A model generated the notes under the pieces. It had not been told where the DNA came from, did not search any database, and saw nothing but the letters and a program-made list of their open reading frames with translations. A stretch of 64,000 nucleotides of DNA from Macropodus opercularis (lineage: Eukaryota; Chordata; Actinopteri; Anabantiformes; Osphronemidae), in the NCBI GenBank assembly GCA_030770545.1, contig CM061098.1, positions 13,978,001 to 14,042,000 of the forward strand, read 5' to 3'. Shown here piece by piece: positions 27,501-41,600 of this stretch. Each line of letters starts with the position of its first letter. Position 1 is the stretch's first letter. Position numbers and translations under genes: made by a program.

Positions 27501-30500
27501 GTTTTTTAATCTCATCTCCTGGAGTGTGATCAGGGTTGGAAAATCGCATAAGTAAGGATAAGCAAAGCGCCGTTCAGAGCAGTACATGAACCATCCATCC
27601 AGCCGGTCTGGGTTGGTGCTCATAAATTATCGATATTTAATCCTAATGCCTTCTGAAACAATCCGCTGGACGACATATGAACCGTGAGAAATCTCAAATT
27701 TTTGGTACAGAGGTCCATAATACCAGGTCTTTAAAGTCATGTAGGCAGAAAAATGTAAAAGGTGCAGATGGTATTTCCATCTGTAAATAATATTCTGGTT
27801 TGTATTTGTAAATTTGAATTCAGACAGTTTTCATCTGTTGCATTAAAATCATGCACCTGTAGCTAATTTAAACCTTTTCATATCAGGCTAATAAATGTCC
27901 CTAAGCCTGAATAAGTTCAGATCTTCAGTCTAAAACTCATTTCACATCAAACTGAGACCTCCTGTTTAGTGTTCAAAGCCAAGTAGCGGATTGTTGAATG
28001 TACATCTATAGCTTCACTACCAGCAGCAACTACTGCAGTTAGTTGCTTGTAGCCAATACAACAAGACTCCATGGTGCAATCTGAGCAAAACATGAACGAA
28101 CGTAGGCTGAGCTCAGGCAGTGGTCAGCTAGAATTCTTAGCATATTTATATCTTATGTTTATCTAATCCAATGCATGATGGGAGACTATTGTTGCGAAAC
28201 CTCGAGATACAATGATTCCAGTGTGTGCAATGTGCATTTTATTATGGTGTTTATATTGTTTGCCAGGATATGAATCTAAGTACGAAGAGTGAAAACCAAT
28301 AGTGTAATGTACAGCGGTGTAAATGACGCATACACTGTAGCTCACGTAGGAGGAACGTTAGCAGGAGAAACTACAGGTTGGGCCTTGTCATGTCGTCAAG
28401 CACCCATTAAATTAGCACAAACAAACAAAGCTGGAGCGTTTAATAAAATGATGACGTTACACTTGTTCCCCGAACCTGATGGCACAGCTGTGCTGAAGAC
28501 TGGCCCTGCTGTTGTCTCCGCTATCTGGGCCAGCAGTGGCTGAATCAGATGTCTGACCTTGAGCAGCGGAGCCGAGCTGAGCCGAGCTGGGCCGAACTGT
28601 GCTGAGCTTTGGCTCGATGCTCAGAGCTGTAATTACACACACTAACACAGCGTAACGCAGACCACCACAACACACACACACACACATTTCAGCCCTTATC
28701 AAAGCTCCAGTTCTAAGTGTCCTATGAAGTGTAATGTTGTGGAACAGATACAGGGACTGTGGCTGGGGTGGTTAACTCCTGGATGGGATGCAAAGAACAC
28801 TGCTTTCATACTCGGTGAACTGATGATTATAATGAGACAGGCGTGCCCCCTCACACACACACACACCCTTTCCCTCCCTCCCCTCACCTCTGACTCATCC
28901 CTGCTTCTCCTGCCGTCCTCCCTCTGTTTGCAGTGGACTGTGTAGACCCTCAGTGCGGAGGGCACGGCGTGTGCGTGCGCGGGGAGTGCGTGTGCTCGGC
29001 GGGCTGGGCGGGAGTGAGCTGTGACGACCCGCTGCCAGCCTGTCAGGAGCAGTGTTCGGGACATGGCACCTATCTCCCTGAGTCAGACACCTGCGCCTGC
29101 CAGCCCAACTGGACAGGGCCAGACTGCTACACGGGTGAGACCTGAGAATCATTGTTCACACACAGAGAAATTGCAAGTGCACATCGCGAGTTTGCCAGTG
29201 TTCTTGTTGCACACATGGTCTTGCCAGATACTATTTTCTGGGGATTTGATAGACATGCGAGGGAAATATGGATTGAGGCCACGCTATGAAATGTGTGTAC
29301 TGTACGTGTCTTGGTTGTGTGTGTGTGTGTGTTTTAGCACTTTTCTTCATGCTGCTCGTAAATGAGATTTCCCATCGTGACTTTCTGACGGCAGCACTCG
29401 GCAACCCTCCCCTGCACCGGCGCTCACTTTGCTGCGCTTTTTTTTTTACTGTAACACACTCATGCCTATGCACACACATGTTCCTTTCAGCCAAATGAGG
29501 AAAAACAGCAGGCAAGAAAGAAAAGAGGGGGGGCCTCTATTACCACTTTGCTGCAAGGCATTTCAGCAACCGCTACACCGAGGAACATTCAGCTTGGCAT
29601 TTAAAAGCTCGCTGATGTTTATTTAATATCCATTTGTCTGTATGCTAAATATTTGTTACTGCCTGATTGTTAAATATGGCCGTCGAAGGCTCCCCCGCGT
29701 CTCCAATTACCTTGACGTTTCTTTGCACCCCGGTTAACTCCACCTGCTTAAACAGACAGCAGATCTATACTGATTAAAAATATATCTGACTGTACAAGAA
29801 AGAACAAGCAAAGCTCAGGCTCTGGCACAGAGTTGCGTCTAAAATTTAGAAGGCGGTCCTCTGCAGAAGCCGGCGAGGAATGTGTCCTTGTCCTTGCGGT
29901 ATAAGCTGACAGGGAGGAAAATGGCTATTAAAAGGCTGACTTTCCTCTGTTTCCACCACACTAACTTAACGGGTGTGGCGGGAAGGCTACGCTTTGCCAT
30001 GTAAACCAATGATTTGCAGGCTATCTGCATTAGTTCCCGCTCTCAGGTGTGCGCACGCCTTATTATAGCGATATAGCCCATGATAATGATAGACCGTGGC
30101 TAATTATCTGAGACATGAGTGGCCTCTCTCTACCTGCTGGGCTCTTGATCAAAAGGACCCAGCAGCTATTCCACATCCTTGTTGAAGCATAGCTAAGCTA
30201 ACGCAATTCTAAAAGAGAGCTGAAAAACTCTCCAACTTTAATCCACCCCACCCCCTCCCTTCTTCATGCTATGTATATTTAAATTGAAATAACTTTTTTA
30301 CTGCAGCTGGATAAGTAGTCTTTGTGTGCCTCCAGCACTTTGCTCTCTTTACTGATGGATGAGGCATTCCATCTGCAGAGAGAGAGAGTCAGAAAGAGAG
30401 AGAGAAAGCGTTAGATGGTGAAGAGTGCACAAAAGGAAGGGAACAGACAAAAAGAGGAGGGGAGAGATGTAAAAGGATGCTGTCTGCGAGAGAGGGAGGA

Positions 30501-33500
30501 AGAGAAAGGAAATGGGATACGGAGAAAGGGAAAGCTGACAGAGACAAAGATGGAGAGATGAAGAAAAAGAAAACGGGTATTAACACACTCACCAAATCTG
30601 ATCAAAATGTCAGAGAAGAATAATAGAGCTGAATTGGAGTCCCTGTAGTTTAAATATGCGGCGCAAATACAAATCATTTGGCTGTTATTATGAGTCAATT
30701 CACTCTTCCCTTCCTTCAGGGAGCTCAGCTATTAGAGGTGGGAAGATTGTGTATTGTGAGAAAGTAGACTTTTTAGTCTCTGAGGTTATTCTCTTCTAGT
30801 GTTCGTTTTTTTTTTTTTCCTTTTTTCTTTTACCTATATCCAATGAGTCACCCCGAATTCTTTTTTTTTGTGCTTCTTTCTTTTTCTCAACATCCCCTGT
30901 GCCTTTGTTACCTTCCCTTCTCTTTTCTCCTCGCCCAACGCTCACTTCCTCCATCTGTTCCACTCTCTCTCTCGTTCTCTTCTTCTTTCCTTACACTTAT
31001 GGCCTTTTTTTTTTTTTTTTCCTCACGTATTTCCCCGCCCACCTGTTCGCCAGAGCTGTGCCCGGTGCCATGTGGCAGCCATGGTGTTTGCTCAGAGGGC
31101 CGGTGCCAGTGCGAAGAGGGCTGGATTGGCGCCGCGTGCGACCAGAGAGCGTGCCATCCTCGCTGCGAAGAACACGGCCAGTGCCACGATGGGACCTGCA
31201 TCTGCCAGCCTGGCTGGGAGGGAGAGCACTGCAATATTGGTGCGAACTGTGTTAGTGCATGTGGGAGTGTTTAATTATTCCTTGTAATATTTAGATTTGT
31301 ACGATTAATAGATTAGACGTGTTGTTATTGTTGGGATGATCTTCATTTACAATAGCTGTGTCTTAGCCCCTTCTCACTTGTTGCCTTCACAGTTACTCAT
31401 GATTTGGACGTTGTAGTGAAAGGTAATCTGTCTTTTGATTTAACATTCAAATTTCACATTGTGCTCCAATGCTCAAGATGCCAAACTGTGTATGTGTATA
31501 CGCGCGTGTGTCCGTGTGTCTGGGACAAACCTTTTCAGACGGCTGCCCCGGGTTGTGCAGCGGGCATGGGCGCTGTACCCTGGAGCAGAGCGGCTGGCGT
31601 TGCGTCTGCCAGGCTGGATGGAGTGGGCCTGGATGCAGCGTTGTCATGGAAACTGACTGCAGTGATGGAACAGACAACGACGGAGGTGACATTCTAACAT
31701 CATCTATCATTTTCTATCTCCTCCTCTCTTTCGTACCTCTTTTATTTTACTCTTTCTGGCAGATTGTCCTTTGCTTTCCATTACTTCTCCTGTTCTCCTG
31801 CCCAAAACTCTGCCTCTTTGTTCCTCCCCTTCATCTCTCTGTGTTGTCCCAGTCCTGCTGAGACTCCTGTAGAGTCCTGCTGGTCATTATTACGTTGAAT
31901 ATGAATTGGATGTGTGTGCAAGTGTGCTTGTCTGTTTTTTCCTGTTATCACAGCAAAATGTCTAATATGCATACCACCTGCTAGGATAAAAGGCTTCCCA
32001 GAATTTTCACACGTCTAAATACAGCAAATCACGCAGCGTTTTTTTTCCTGCGTCTTTAGTTATGAGTTGTTTGGTGACAGGTGAGGGGTGCGTGTCACTC
32101 AGCGTCGTAGCTGTGCTTTTCTATCTTCAGGTGAAGGGATAAGAAAGGAGCCTTTTATGAGTGGCAGGGTCTCTGCTCATTAAAGTCATTTCCCAACCGT
32201 TTCAATCCCAGCTTCAACTCCTCGCCTCTTTTCAGAGGATGTTGTAACGTCACATGTTTTCTGCTGTGACCATTCACTTTGAAACTCCATCAAATATCCA
32301 TTATGGACATGCCTTTTAAGCCTGTGCTGTAATCCATCATTGCAATCAAAAGTGGCGCTTTTGTTTGGTAGGAAAAGCCGGCGTGTGTGTTTGTGTGTGT
32401 GTGTGTGTGTGTGTTGGTGATGGGCGGCATTGGAATCAGCTCATACACCAGCGGAAAATCTCCAACACACGTTTCTCTAGTCATTTTTTTTACGGTTGTG
32501 TTGGGTGCTGATAGCTGCAGTGTACCCGTTTTTTCTTTGTTTACCGAAGCTGCATTCGCCTGTGAACAAACACTTGACTAATCAAAACACGAATTACAGG
32601 CCCTCTACTCTTACTTACTCTGGATTATAACCTCAGAGCCGTGCTATAAAAACATCTGGACTAAACTGGGCCTGAACAAATGGGACAAGTCATAGCGAAT
32701 AGACTGTGGGCTACCAACAGTGTAAGCTCTGATGGTTATGTATTGTGTTAATGGATTACGTTCTGTCTCATTGCTAAGGAAATATATTTGTTATTAATGA
32801 GTGTTTCATCTGCGGTGTTTACAGAATAATTAAAAACATAATGAACTGACACGTTTATGAGTATTATTATCTGTTAATCCAGTCACACCTTAAATAAACT
32901 GAACCCCTTCCCGTTTTACTGTCTTTAAAGGAGCATTCCAAAGATTTAACATTCAGTAAATGTCAGTTTACTGGTAGTGGGCTTTAATATTCATTTATAC
33001 CCTATAATTCTTCTGTGTCTGTGAAAGAGCTTCATCAAGTGTAAAGATGTGTTCTCATCCAGTATGGGGTGAATCATAAAAGCCAAATATGTTTAGTTTG
33101 ACAACAAATGAGGCTTTCGCTATGTTTGACATTAGAAATGCTATAAAAAACAGACGCTGTGTCGTGTTGTTGATTTAAATCCACGTCTGCTGCAGAGTAT
33201 CAGACATTGTTTTCCTCATTTATTTATTTTGAGTTAGTTCATCTGTTGTGAAAAACGGGCGCGTTTTAATGGGAAGTGTGTCGGAACTGAAGAGCTCGGT
33301 TTCACGTGAGCGGTTTATTAAGTTGCTGGAGTGCATTCAAACTGTACATTAGTGCAGATTATCCTGAATGTAACTCTCCAAATAAGCCAGTTGAGCAGAA
33401 GTTGAGGTGATAAGAACAGTAGCTCGTGGGAGGAAGGGATATTATAGGGAGGTGTTATAGTGTGGCACTAAATGCATTAAGGGAATTCAATATATAGAGT

Positions 33501-35657
33501 ACATACTGTACAGACTGTTGTTGCCGCACAGTATGAATATTGATAAGAGAAGCCTGCGTTGTCGGTGTCAAACCATTCAGTTCAAGGATGATTATGCTAG
33601 AGAAAGACTAACACAGACGACCATTTACACTTCTCTTAACTTTCTATCCCTCCGCCTCGGAGTTTTTCAAATGCCTTAATTTGAAAAGCACAATTCAGCC
33701 ATTCAGTAATTGGCACATATATTGTACGCTCTCATGGCCGTCTCTCCGAGCAATCTTTTTGTCTCTTAAGATAGGTAGAGATGGAAAAAGATGCTATCAC
33801 ACGTAATCAGAGGGATAAAGAGGAACTTTGAAGAGCGAGTTTCAATTATCGTGCCTTGACGTGGGAGCAGACTGCACGTATTGTTCTTCCTCATGACAAA
33901 ACACAATTCATTCCAGACACTCGGCAGCACAATCACTTTTAAATACATATTTGTTTGAATCGCACATGTTGATTTTCTTTGTGTGACAACTAGTGTAGGC
34001 CTACACAATAAGGTACTTACTGTCCGGCATGTGCTCTTTTAATGATTTTAGACATTCAATTAATAGTCCTCTTTTAAGTTGCATCTCATGGAAATCAGCC
34101 ATTGAGCAAAGCTACCTTTGTAGGAGTAGGTTATAATAGAATATCGCTGGCCTTTAGCTCTCTGCTCTGTGGTCAGATGCATTTAAATGTCAGCGCTGTT
34201 TCCTGCCTTTTCAGAAACAGGCTTGAAATAGGAAACACAAATGCCAGCCGGGCTCCTATTACCTGCTGCCTTGGTTTGTACTCGCGACCCATTGTTTACG
34301 CCAGACTTTTATGGATCACGTTCGAATAACGCGGGTGCTTCTGTTGTGATTCATAGCTGTAGATGCGACAGTATATTCGCACGCTCGTCGCGCCTAATGA
34401 AGGTCATTTAATTGATACCCGTGTTAACAGAGATGACCTGTGCAGTTCACTGCTGTGGATTAGATGCCTCCAGTGCAGTTTCCCAGCAGCCAACTGTGCA
34501 AAAGTTATTTCATGGCTGTTCTGTAGCTTTATGACGTCCTATTAATGTATTTTTGCTGCAGACGTCTACAGTAGTTTGACATTTACTCAGCATCTTAGTT
34601 ACTTAAATCTGTTACATCCTTTATTAACTACTGTATACATAGTAAAGATGCTAATGCTGTACCTATATCTAGTGTGTAAACTCAAGCATCCTCTCAACAA
34701 ACCCATAGTCTCTTAACGTGTGCGAGCTGTTCCATTTCGTCTTTGCACCTTTTAATTGCTGTCTGTTTTAGATGGCCTGATGGACTGCGTTGACCCCGAC
34801 TGCTGCGAGCAGCTGAGCTGCGGCTCCGACCCTCTGTGTCACGGCTCGGCCGACCCCTTGGCCCTGTTGCAGCAGAGCCCACAGCCCCCCACCGCATCCC
34901 CTTCACCGACCAGCACGCACACTCAAAGCTTTTACCGGCGCATACGCTTCCTGCTCGGCAAGGCGGCCACACACACTCTCCCTGGTGACGTGCCCTTTGA
35001 TACTAGGTATGTGCTTGTTTACTCTTTGTGCGCCTGGGTTTGAATACCTTCATGTGTTTGTTTCGTCTCTGTCCTTGAGTTGTCTGTCCTGCATGTGCAA
35101 AGACATATGTAGTAGATGGCAACACGAATGTATTTGTATTAATACACTTAATTATCTGTGTGGAGTGTGTGTGTGTGAATGAGGCTTCTGGTGTGTTCAC
35201 ATGTCTGTGCTCACATATTAGTGATCTGTGTGGCCCTGGAGAGTAGCTGAAACACAGCAGCATTTTATCCTCCCTGTCTCTGTGTCTGGTTAGTATGTTT
35301 GCTACATATTAATGTAACATCCAGTATGAATGTGTCATTCGATTGTACCAGTCGTAAAGGTGCCGTGTTCTAACAGAGGAAATGGTGCATCACACCAGCA
35401 TGATGATGACCTAGAAAGATCGGTTTGGAAAACAAGAAGTGTCTCTGAAAACATAGCAAAATGCTTTTTTTTTTTTTCTTGTGAAATAAACAAATAAATT
35501 AATTATGTAGCTGTTTTTTGTGGAGTGGAATTCAATGGCAGCTTTCAGGACAAGCGTAACAAACAGGGTAATGTAGCCACCTGGAGAAACCTCACTATCC
35601 TTCATTTATCCCTCTTCTGAAGTAACAGATTGGCTCCTTCAGTTAATGTGTGTGTGT

Positions 35658-35688
<31 letters not shown>

Positions 35689-38600
35689 GGGGGGGATAAA
35701 TGTAGATAAATGTTTATCTCTACATCTGTCTTCATTTGACCAGTTCAGCGATTACTCCAGACTTAATCTGTGTATTTCACACTGGATCTGCGGTGATGAA
35801 TATTTTAAAATTGCAGAGATGCGACTGATAATTTAAGACTTATTTAAAGAACGACGCAGCCTTTTTTCCTGCAGGTACCACTGTCACTGTAATATAAACA
35901 TGATGCGGAACTCCTGATCTTTTTTTTTACATGACAAGGTGCTGAAAGGTTTCACTGTTGGTGAAGTTATATTTATGGTCCTTGTATCCTGGCAATCTCC
36001 AGCAGATTTCTTTGTGCTAAAGAAGGGTATTGTGTTGAGGAGAATAAATGCAGTTGCTTTTTCTTTACACACAAGGTTGTTTGGCTGGCGCTTCACAATA
36101 TGCTTCACTCTTCAAACAATGATTATGTTCTCCATCATTGTGAGCTTGTCTTTCCCTCTCTTTGTACGTCTCCTCCTCTCTTGTTCCCTCCCCGCTTCCC
36201 GCCTTTGTTTTGCCAGCCGCGTAGCTGTGATTCGAGGTAGTGTCGCGTTGCAGGACGGCTCCCCTCTTGTTGGAGTCAACATCTCCTTCCCACAGCATCC
36301 TGAATATGGCTACACTATAAGCAGGCAGGATGGAAGGTAAAGACCCAAACAGGCTCTACACGTGTTTGTTGTTCCAGTCTTACATCAGTCTCACTCCGCT
36401 TTGCTTTTATTTAACTCTAGTTTTGACCTGGTGACCTTGGGTGCGATGTCTATGACCCTGATGTTCCAGCGTCCACCCTTCCTTCCACAAACGCGCACTG
36501 TCTGGACGCCAAATAACAATTTCCTGGTTCTGGACCAGGTGACCATGTCCAGGGAGGAAGCCCAACCTTCTAAGTGTGACATCAAGAGTGTTTTAAGTCC
36601 CTACCCACTGGTCCTGCCTTACCCCCTTCCCAGATACACAGGAGCATGTGCAGAGAAGGGGCCAGCTGTGCCCGAGTTACAGGTATAGTCCACATTAGTT
36701 TTCCAGCAACTGTGAGGCTTGTGCCTTCAGATAAATGATAATGCAACAACGCCACTGTGACATGCTAAGAACAAGTGTGAGCATAAATAAATCGCACACC
36801 CTGGACTAAGAAAACGTTTTATTGGGCATTTCACTAATTCACCAATATCTGCTATCAATATCCGAGCAGAAGTCAGTCATAAAAGCAGTAAAGTAACTAA
36901 AAAGAACTGAATTTGTTTCATGTTTTAATTGTATTGTCAAGGCTATAATTTACACTATTTATCTCAGCACTGCAGCCGACTTGCTTGTGGTCCAGATTAA
37001 GAGTCAGGAACCACCAAAGTCAGTAGGAAACCTGCTCAGGAGTGACCTGTTCAGACATTTTACTAAGAAATAAAACAATGTCGACCTGGGACGGTAGTGA
37101 GGGAAAGTCGGTATGTGTCGCCACCTTGGGACCTCCTCCATTCAATAGGTCTAGATAATAGCTGATCTATGCATGAAATGTACTGTCACTGTCCGCCGAC
37201 AGAGAGTCAGTAGGTATGAAGCCTTGTTGCAATTTGTAACAGCTCAACAACAAAGCGACACCATGCAAATGTAGCTCATTTTACATTGGCATCATGCAAC
37301 ATCAACACAGGAAGAACAAAATGCAAATGTGCGATACATCCACGTGCTTCCCCACCGCAAAAAAAAACAAATTAGATGTCTGAATGTCGGGTGCCGAGGT
37401 CAAATTGTTTATTTGTAGCGCTGTGATTTCACTCTGACCTTGTTTCATTTACAGCTAACATTGTTGGTCCAACGTTGCAGGTACAGTACAGCGTTAAACC
37501 CGCTGCAACGGTTGCAACTGTCCGCCCTCCTCTCAAAATTATATAATATATCACTGATAATATTTTGATATTTAGATGCAGTCACTTGAAAAACAACACA
37601 AACAAAAACGCTGCACAACTTCAGTTTATGACGATGGAATCTCTCAGCCAGAACTTAATCAAAAGAAATGGTCGTCTCTCCAGAGTCATATCTCACAGCT
37701 ATTTATAAAACTGTGTTCACATGTGACTCTTCTCCAACGTTTTTATATTACACTGTTTCCTTCCATTTACTGTACAAATGCAACTCCTATAAATAAATGT
37801 ACGCTTAATTTCTCTGTAATTGATTCTGCTGATGTGGTTGCAGCGATCACTTAAATCCTCCACCTGTTGCTCTGGCTCTGTTCCCACTAAGCTATTCAGG
37901 TCTGACCTTCTCGTTCTAATTGAATATTTACTTAACATCTCTAATACAGCCTTGATTTGTCGGGTCTTATCCACTGCTCTGAAACATGCTGTCATTTCAC
38001 CACAGGGACTGGGACTTCTAGTGTTAAGCGAAACCTTGACTCAACACTAGTTGACTAATAACTAATAATTAGCGGCCAATATATAATTTCTCTATGTTCA
38101 GCCAAACTGACTGAAGAGCCAGTCTTAGCTTATTCACTTCCTCTCAACTATGACACCACACTAAACAAAATCCTGTTTCTCTTTCTCAGACGTTTCTGTT
38201 GGATATGGCGTCTTTATGACGGAAAACTTGGATCATTGCAGCTCCACTCTTTCTTGGAGTGCAGCAACACTCAAATAACCAGTCGCAACTTATTCAGAGA
38301 GTGGCCTTGCATACGCCTGAATGTCTTAGCTCAATACGCCAATGCTGCACTTACTTCGCTGGCTTCAGTAGAAAATCCTCTTCTCGTCTAAAAGCATTAT
38401 TTAGCCTGGCCTCAGAACATTTAATTGACTTACTCGCTGCCTTTACTCTAACTCTGATCCCTTCTTAATGGCCTTCCTGCGTTTTGTTAACACCCAACAG
38501 AAGTGACTTCACTGTAGCTGCTCTGCTTCTTTTCTTTGGAGCAAACGTCACTGGGACAAAAAAAAACTTTCGTTTTTAATATAAAGTGAAGTGTTGAAAA

Positions 38601-41600
38601 GGTGTTGTGTAAATAAAAGGTTATTGATGTGATCTTATTTCACAAAGTGGTAAATCACGTTTCTCCCTTGTATTATTACTCTTTCTGTCTCATTTCTTAT
38701 TCATTTTCTTGCCATCACTCTTATTCATCGCCCTGCTCTCCATCTCGTTCTCCCCAGGCGGTGCAGGAGGAAGTTTCAATCCCAGGAGCTTTTGTGAAGT
38801 TGAACTATTTGAGCACGCGCGCTGCAGGCTACCTCTCCCTGCTGCGAATCCTCCTCACGCCTCCTTCCCCGTCGTCCCCCGTCTCCCCACTGGGCGGTTT
38901 GTCCAAGGTGCACGTCCGTGCCTCGGTCCAGGGGAGGCTGTACCAGCGCTGGTACCCTGCTGGACCCGGTCTGGTCCACAGGCTGGTTTGGAACAAGACT
39001 GATGTTTATGGCCAGCAGGTCTGGGGTCTCACTCATGCAACTGGTAGGTAAAACATCGAAGCGTCTATCTGTCGAGATTCATTGTAATCTTGTCACTCAC
39101 ACAGAACGATTATGGCATCTCAACAAACAATTTGCAGCTTTTTAAATTGTTTTCTTATTTGCTCTTCATACTAAGCTAAGATAAGCTACTGTAATCACCC
39201 TCACGCTCTAGCTGCTGATTTATTAGAGGGAAATATAAGATCTCGTCAACTCTCAACAAGAAAACAAATTAGGATGTTTCTCAGAATATTTAATGGCAGT
39301 GTTCCTTACACAGGGGTCTGGTTTCCATGGGAGAATAGACTCATACAGCTGAGTCCCACCGGCACGGTATTTCTAAATAGGCACTTCTTGAGAAATGTAG
39401 TGTGAAATCTTCATACAGATAAATAAATCAGGGGAAAAAATGTTCTTGCTTTTTAACTATTTGGAAATAAAATGTTTTGATCATTGTGTCAAACTCGTAG
39501 CCGACATTTAATAAACAACTTCTAGGCCTTTGGGCAGATGCTTAAAAAGCTAGCGTGATTAAAGGTTGTGTGCAAATGATTGGCCATTCAGCAGGTAATT
39601 GACCAGTGTTAATGGACAGTCTCCCACTGAGGAATGAAATAAGACCTGATGATAAATACCGTTTGCTGTATCTTAGTTTTGTTTATTCAACACCGGTTTG
39701 ACAGGCGCTGAGTCAAAGTCAAACGAAAAGAAAAAACATGCGGAAGGGAAACATCCGTGAACTGAGTAGTGGCTGGAACGGGCGAACAGCGAGCAATTTA
39801 ACCTGCGTAACAACCTTCAGCGCAGACAAGAGAGAAGACTACGGTCGTGTTGAGGAGAAGGAATGGGAGGATGGACGCCTTGACAAATACACTGCAGAGT
39901 AGCTGACAGTAAAGATATGATCGGCGGTGAGAGGGAGAGACTGTAACTCGTCTGGACGATTTTGACAGGACAGGCTCTGTGGAGCAAAATGTGTGTAAAT
40001 GCACTGTAACACAGTATCTCCGTGCATGAAAGATGTTCATGAATGTAGAGTAGCTGATTCCCCCCCCCCCCCCCCCCCCCCCCACCCCCATGTCCTCTTT
40101 TACCAAAACAAAATGAACTAGATGTGGATTACGGCAAAACAGTCAAGTTAAAGACGCCACAAAGGCTTAAACCTTTGAACTCTATATCGGTCATTTGAGA
40201 GATAATGCATCCGCTATCGGTGATCACCACTTTTGTTTGTGACAAACAGCAGAGCTGCGACAGCGAGAGAGAGAGAGAGAGCTTTCCATAAGCACTGAGA
40301 TATCACAGGCAGACCAGAAGCTTTGTCCACTCCACTGAATGGTCTGATACACAGATTGCATCTCTCTATCCTTAGGCCTTCTTTCTCCTCCTGATCCGTC
40401 CCCTCCTCTTCTTATCTGCAAGAACTCGATTTCATCAGCCTCAGCTCTCTCGTGACCTTTGACCTGTTTGCAACCTAAACGATGCTGTGTTGTTGTTTTT
40501 TTTATTTAGTTTACCCTCCTCCCCCACCATCGGGACCCCTCCCCCTGCACGTTCCTCACACGTTTCCCTGTGTTCCCATCATCTTCTGAGCTCTTTTTTT
40601 TTTTCTTCTCGTCCCTACTTGTCATTTCCTCCATCGCTCTGATCTCCCGTGTTACCTCTCTCCCGTCTCTCTCTGGCCTCCCTTCTTTCCTCTTCCCTAC
40701 CCTTGTTGTCCCCTGATCCCTTCCCCTCTATAGTTGTCTGTGCTTTGTTTGGCACAGCCGCACAGACGTGCACATATACAACAACACGCGTGCACACACA
40801 CGCACGCACACAAACGTGCGACGCTCATGTGCTCACCCATAACCAAGGAGAACAAGAGAAAGGGAGATCATGCTCTGTTTGCTGGAGTGAACACATTGCC
40901 TGAGGCTTCAGCAGAGGGGAATGAAAGCTTTCACCTGTGAGATATTGAGTGTGCATTTATTGTGTGCGCGTGTGTTGTTTTTCAGACACCGTCTATATGG
41001 CTTGTGTATGTCGATTCTTGTAGTACAGCTACAGTAATATTCTATTGTGAAGCAGTTCCCCAAACACTGACACTTTCCCTCTGAGATTGCTTTGCCCGTT
41101 TTGTCCTGGAAAGGCCTTGTTCCTCAAAGGAAGTCAGTTTTATTGTAGAAAAAAAGCATGGCAATGCATTTCTGGCACATTCCGATGCAATTTGGTTTCC
41201 AGGTCATGAAGCAGGTTCTTCCAGGAGGGTGCAATGTGACCTGAAGGATCAGAAATTACACGCTAATATATCACGTGCTTTTATTTTAGGAACGTCTTTT
41301 GCTGCGCGTGCCGAGCCAAGCGTAACCTGTAAAGAAATTTGAAAGTGAGCTCCAGCCCGGTCGGTTTTTGTCTTTCAAAAAAAGACAAGATCACAGGCCC
41401 ATCAGAGCAGAAGATGCACAAAACTGAAACAAATGAACTGAACCAAAAAAGATCATTTCTGGACTAACAACCTTCTGCTCAACACTTTAAGGTTTCTTTT
41501 TCTCTCCCACAATCCCCACTGTCCCAAATTACCCATTATTCTCCCTCCTCAATCATTTTATTGATTTCCTCCATTGAGTTGGAGATTTTAGCCGGCCCCC

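Larger units (their letters stand above)
36683..38757 (+). other. 2.1-kb intron l-m with transposon remains
   Basis: Phase 0 intron. Contains a diverged dispersed repeat (36996-37110) and a degenerate LINE fragment (37560-38100). The stretch 38100-38500 may be a further decayed part of that LINE but I could not recognise it. Confidence 0.85.

Noticed and set aside
30843..31290. Overlapping 108-143-codon open frames on both strands
   Set aside because: They are the pyrimidine-rich intron read through into the real EGF6-EGF7 exon at 31054-31239, or other frames of it.
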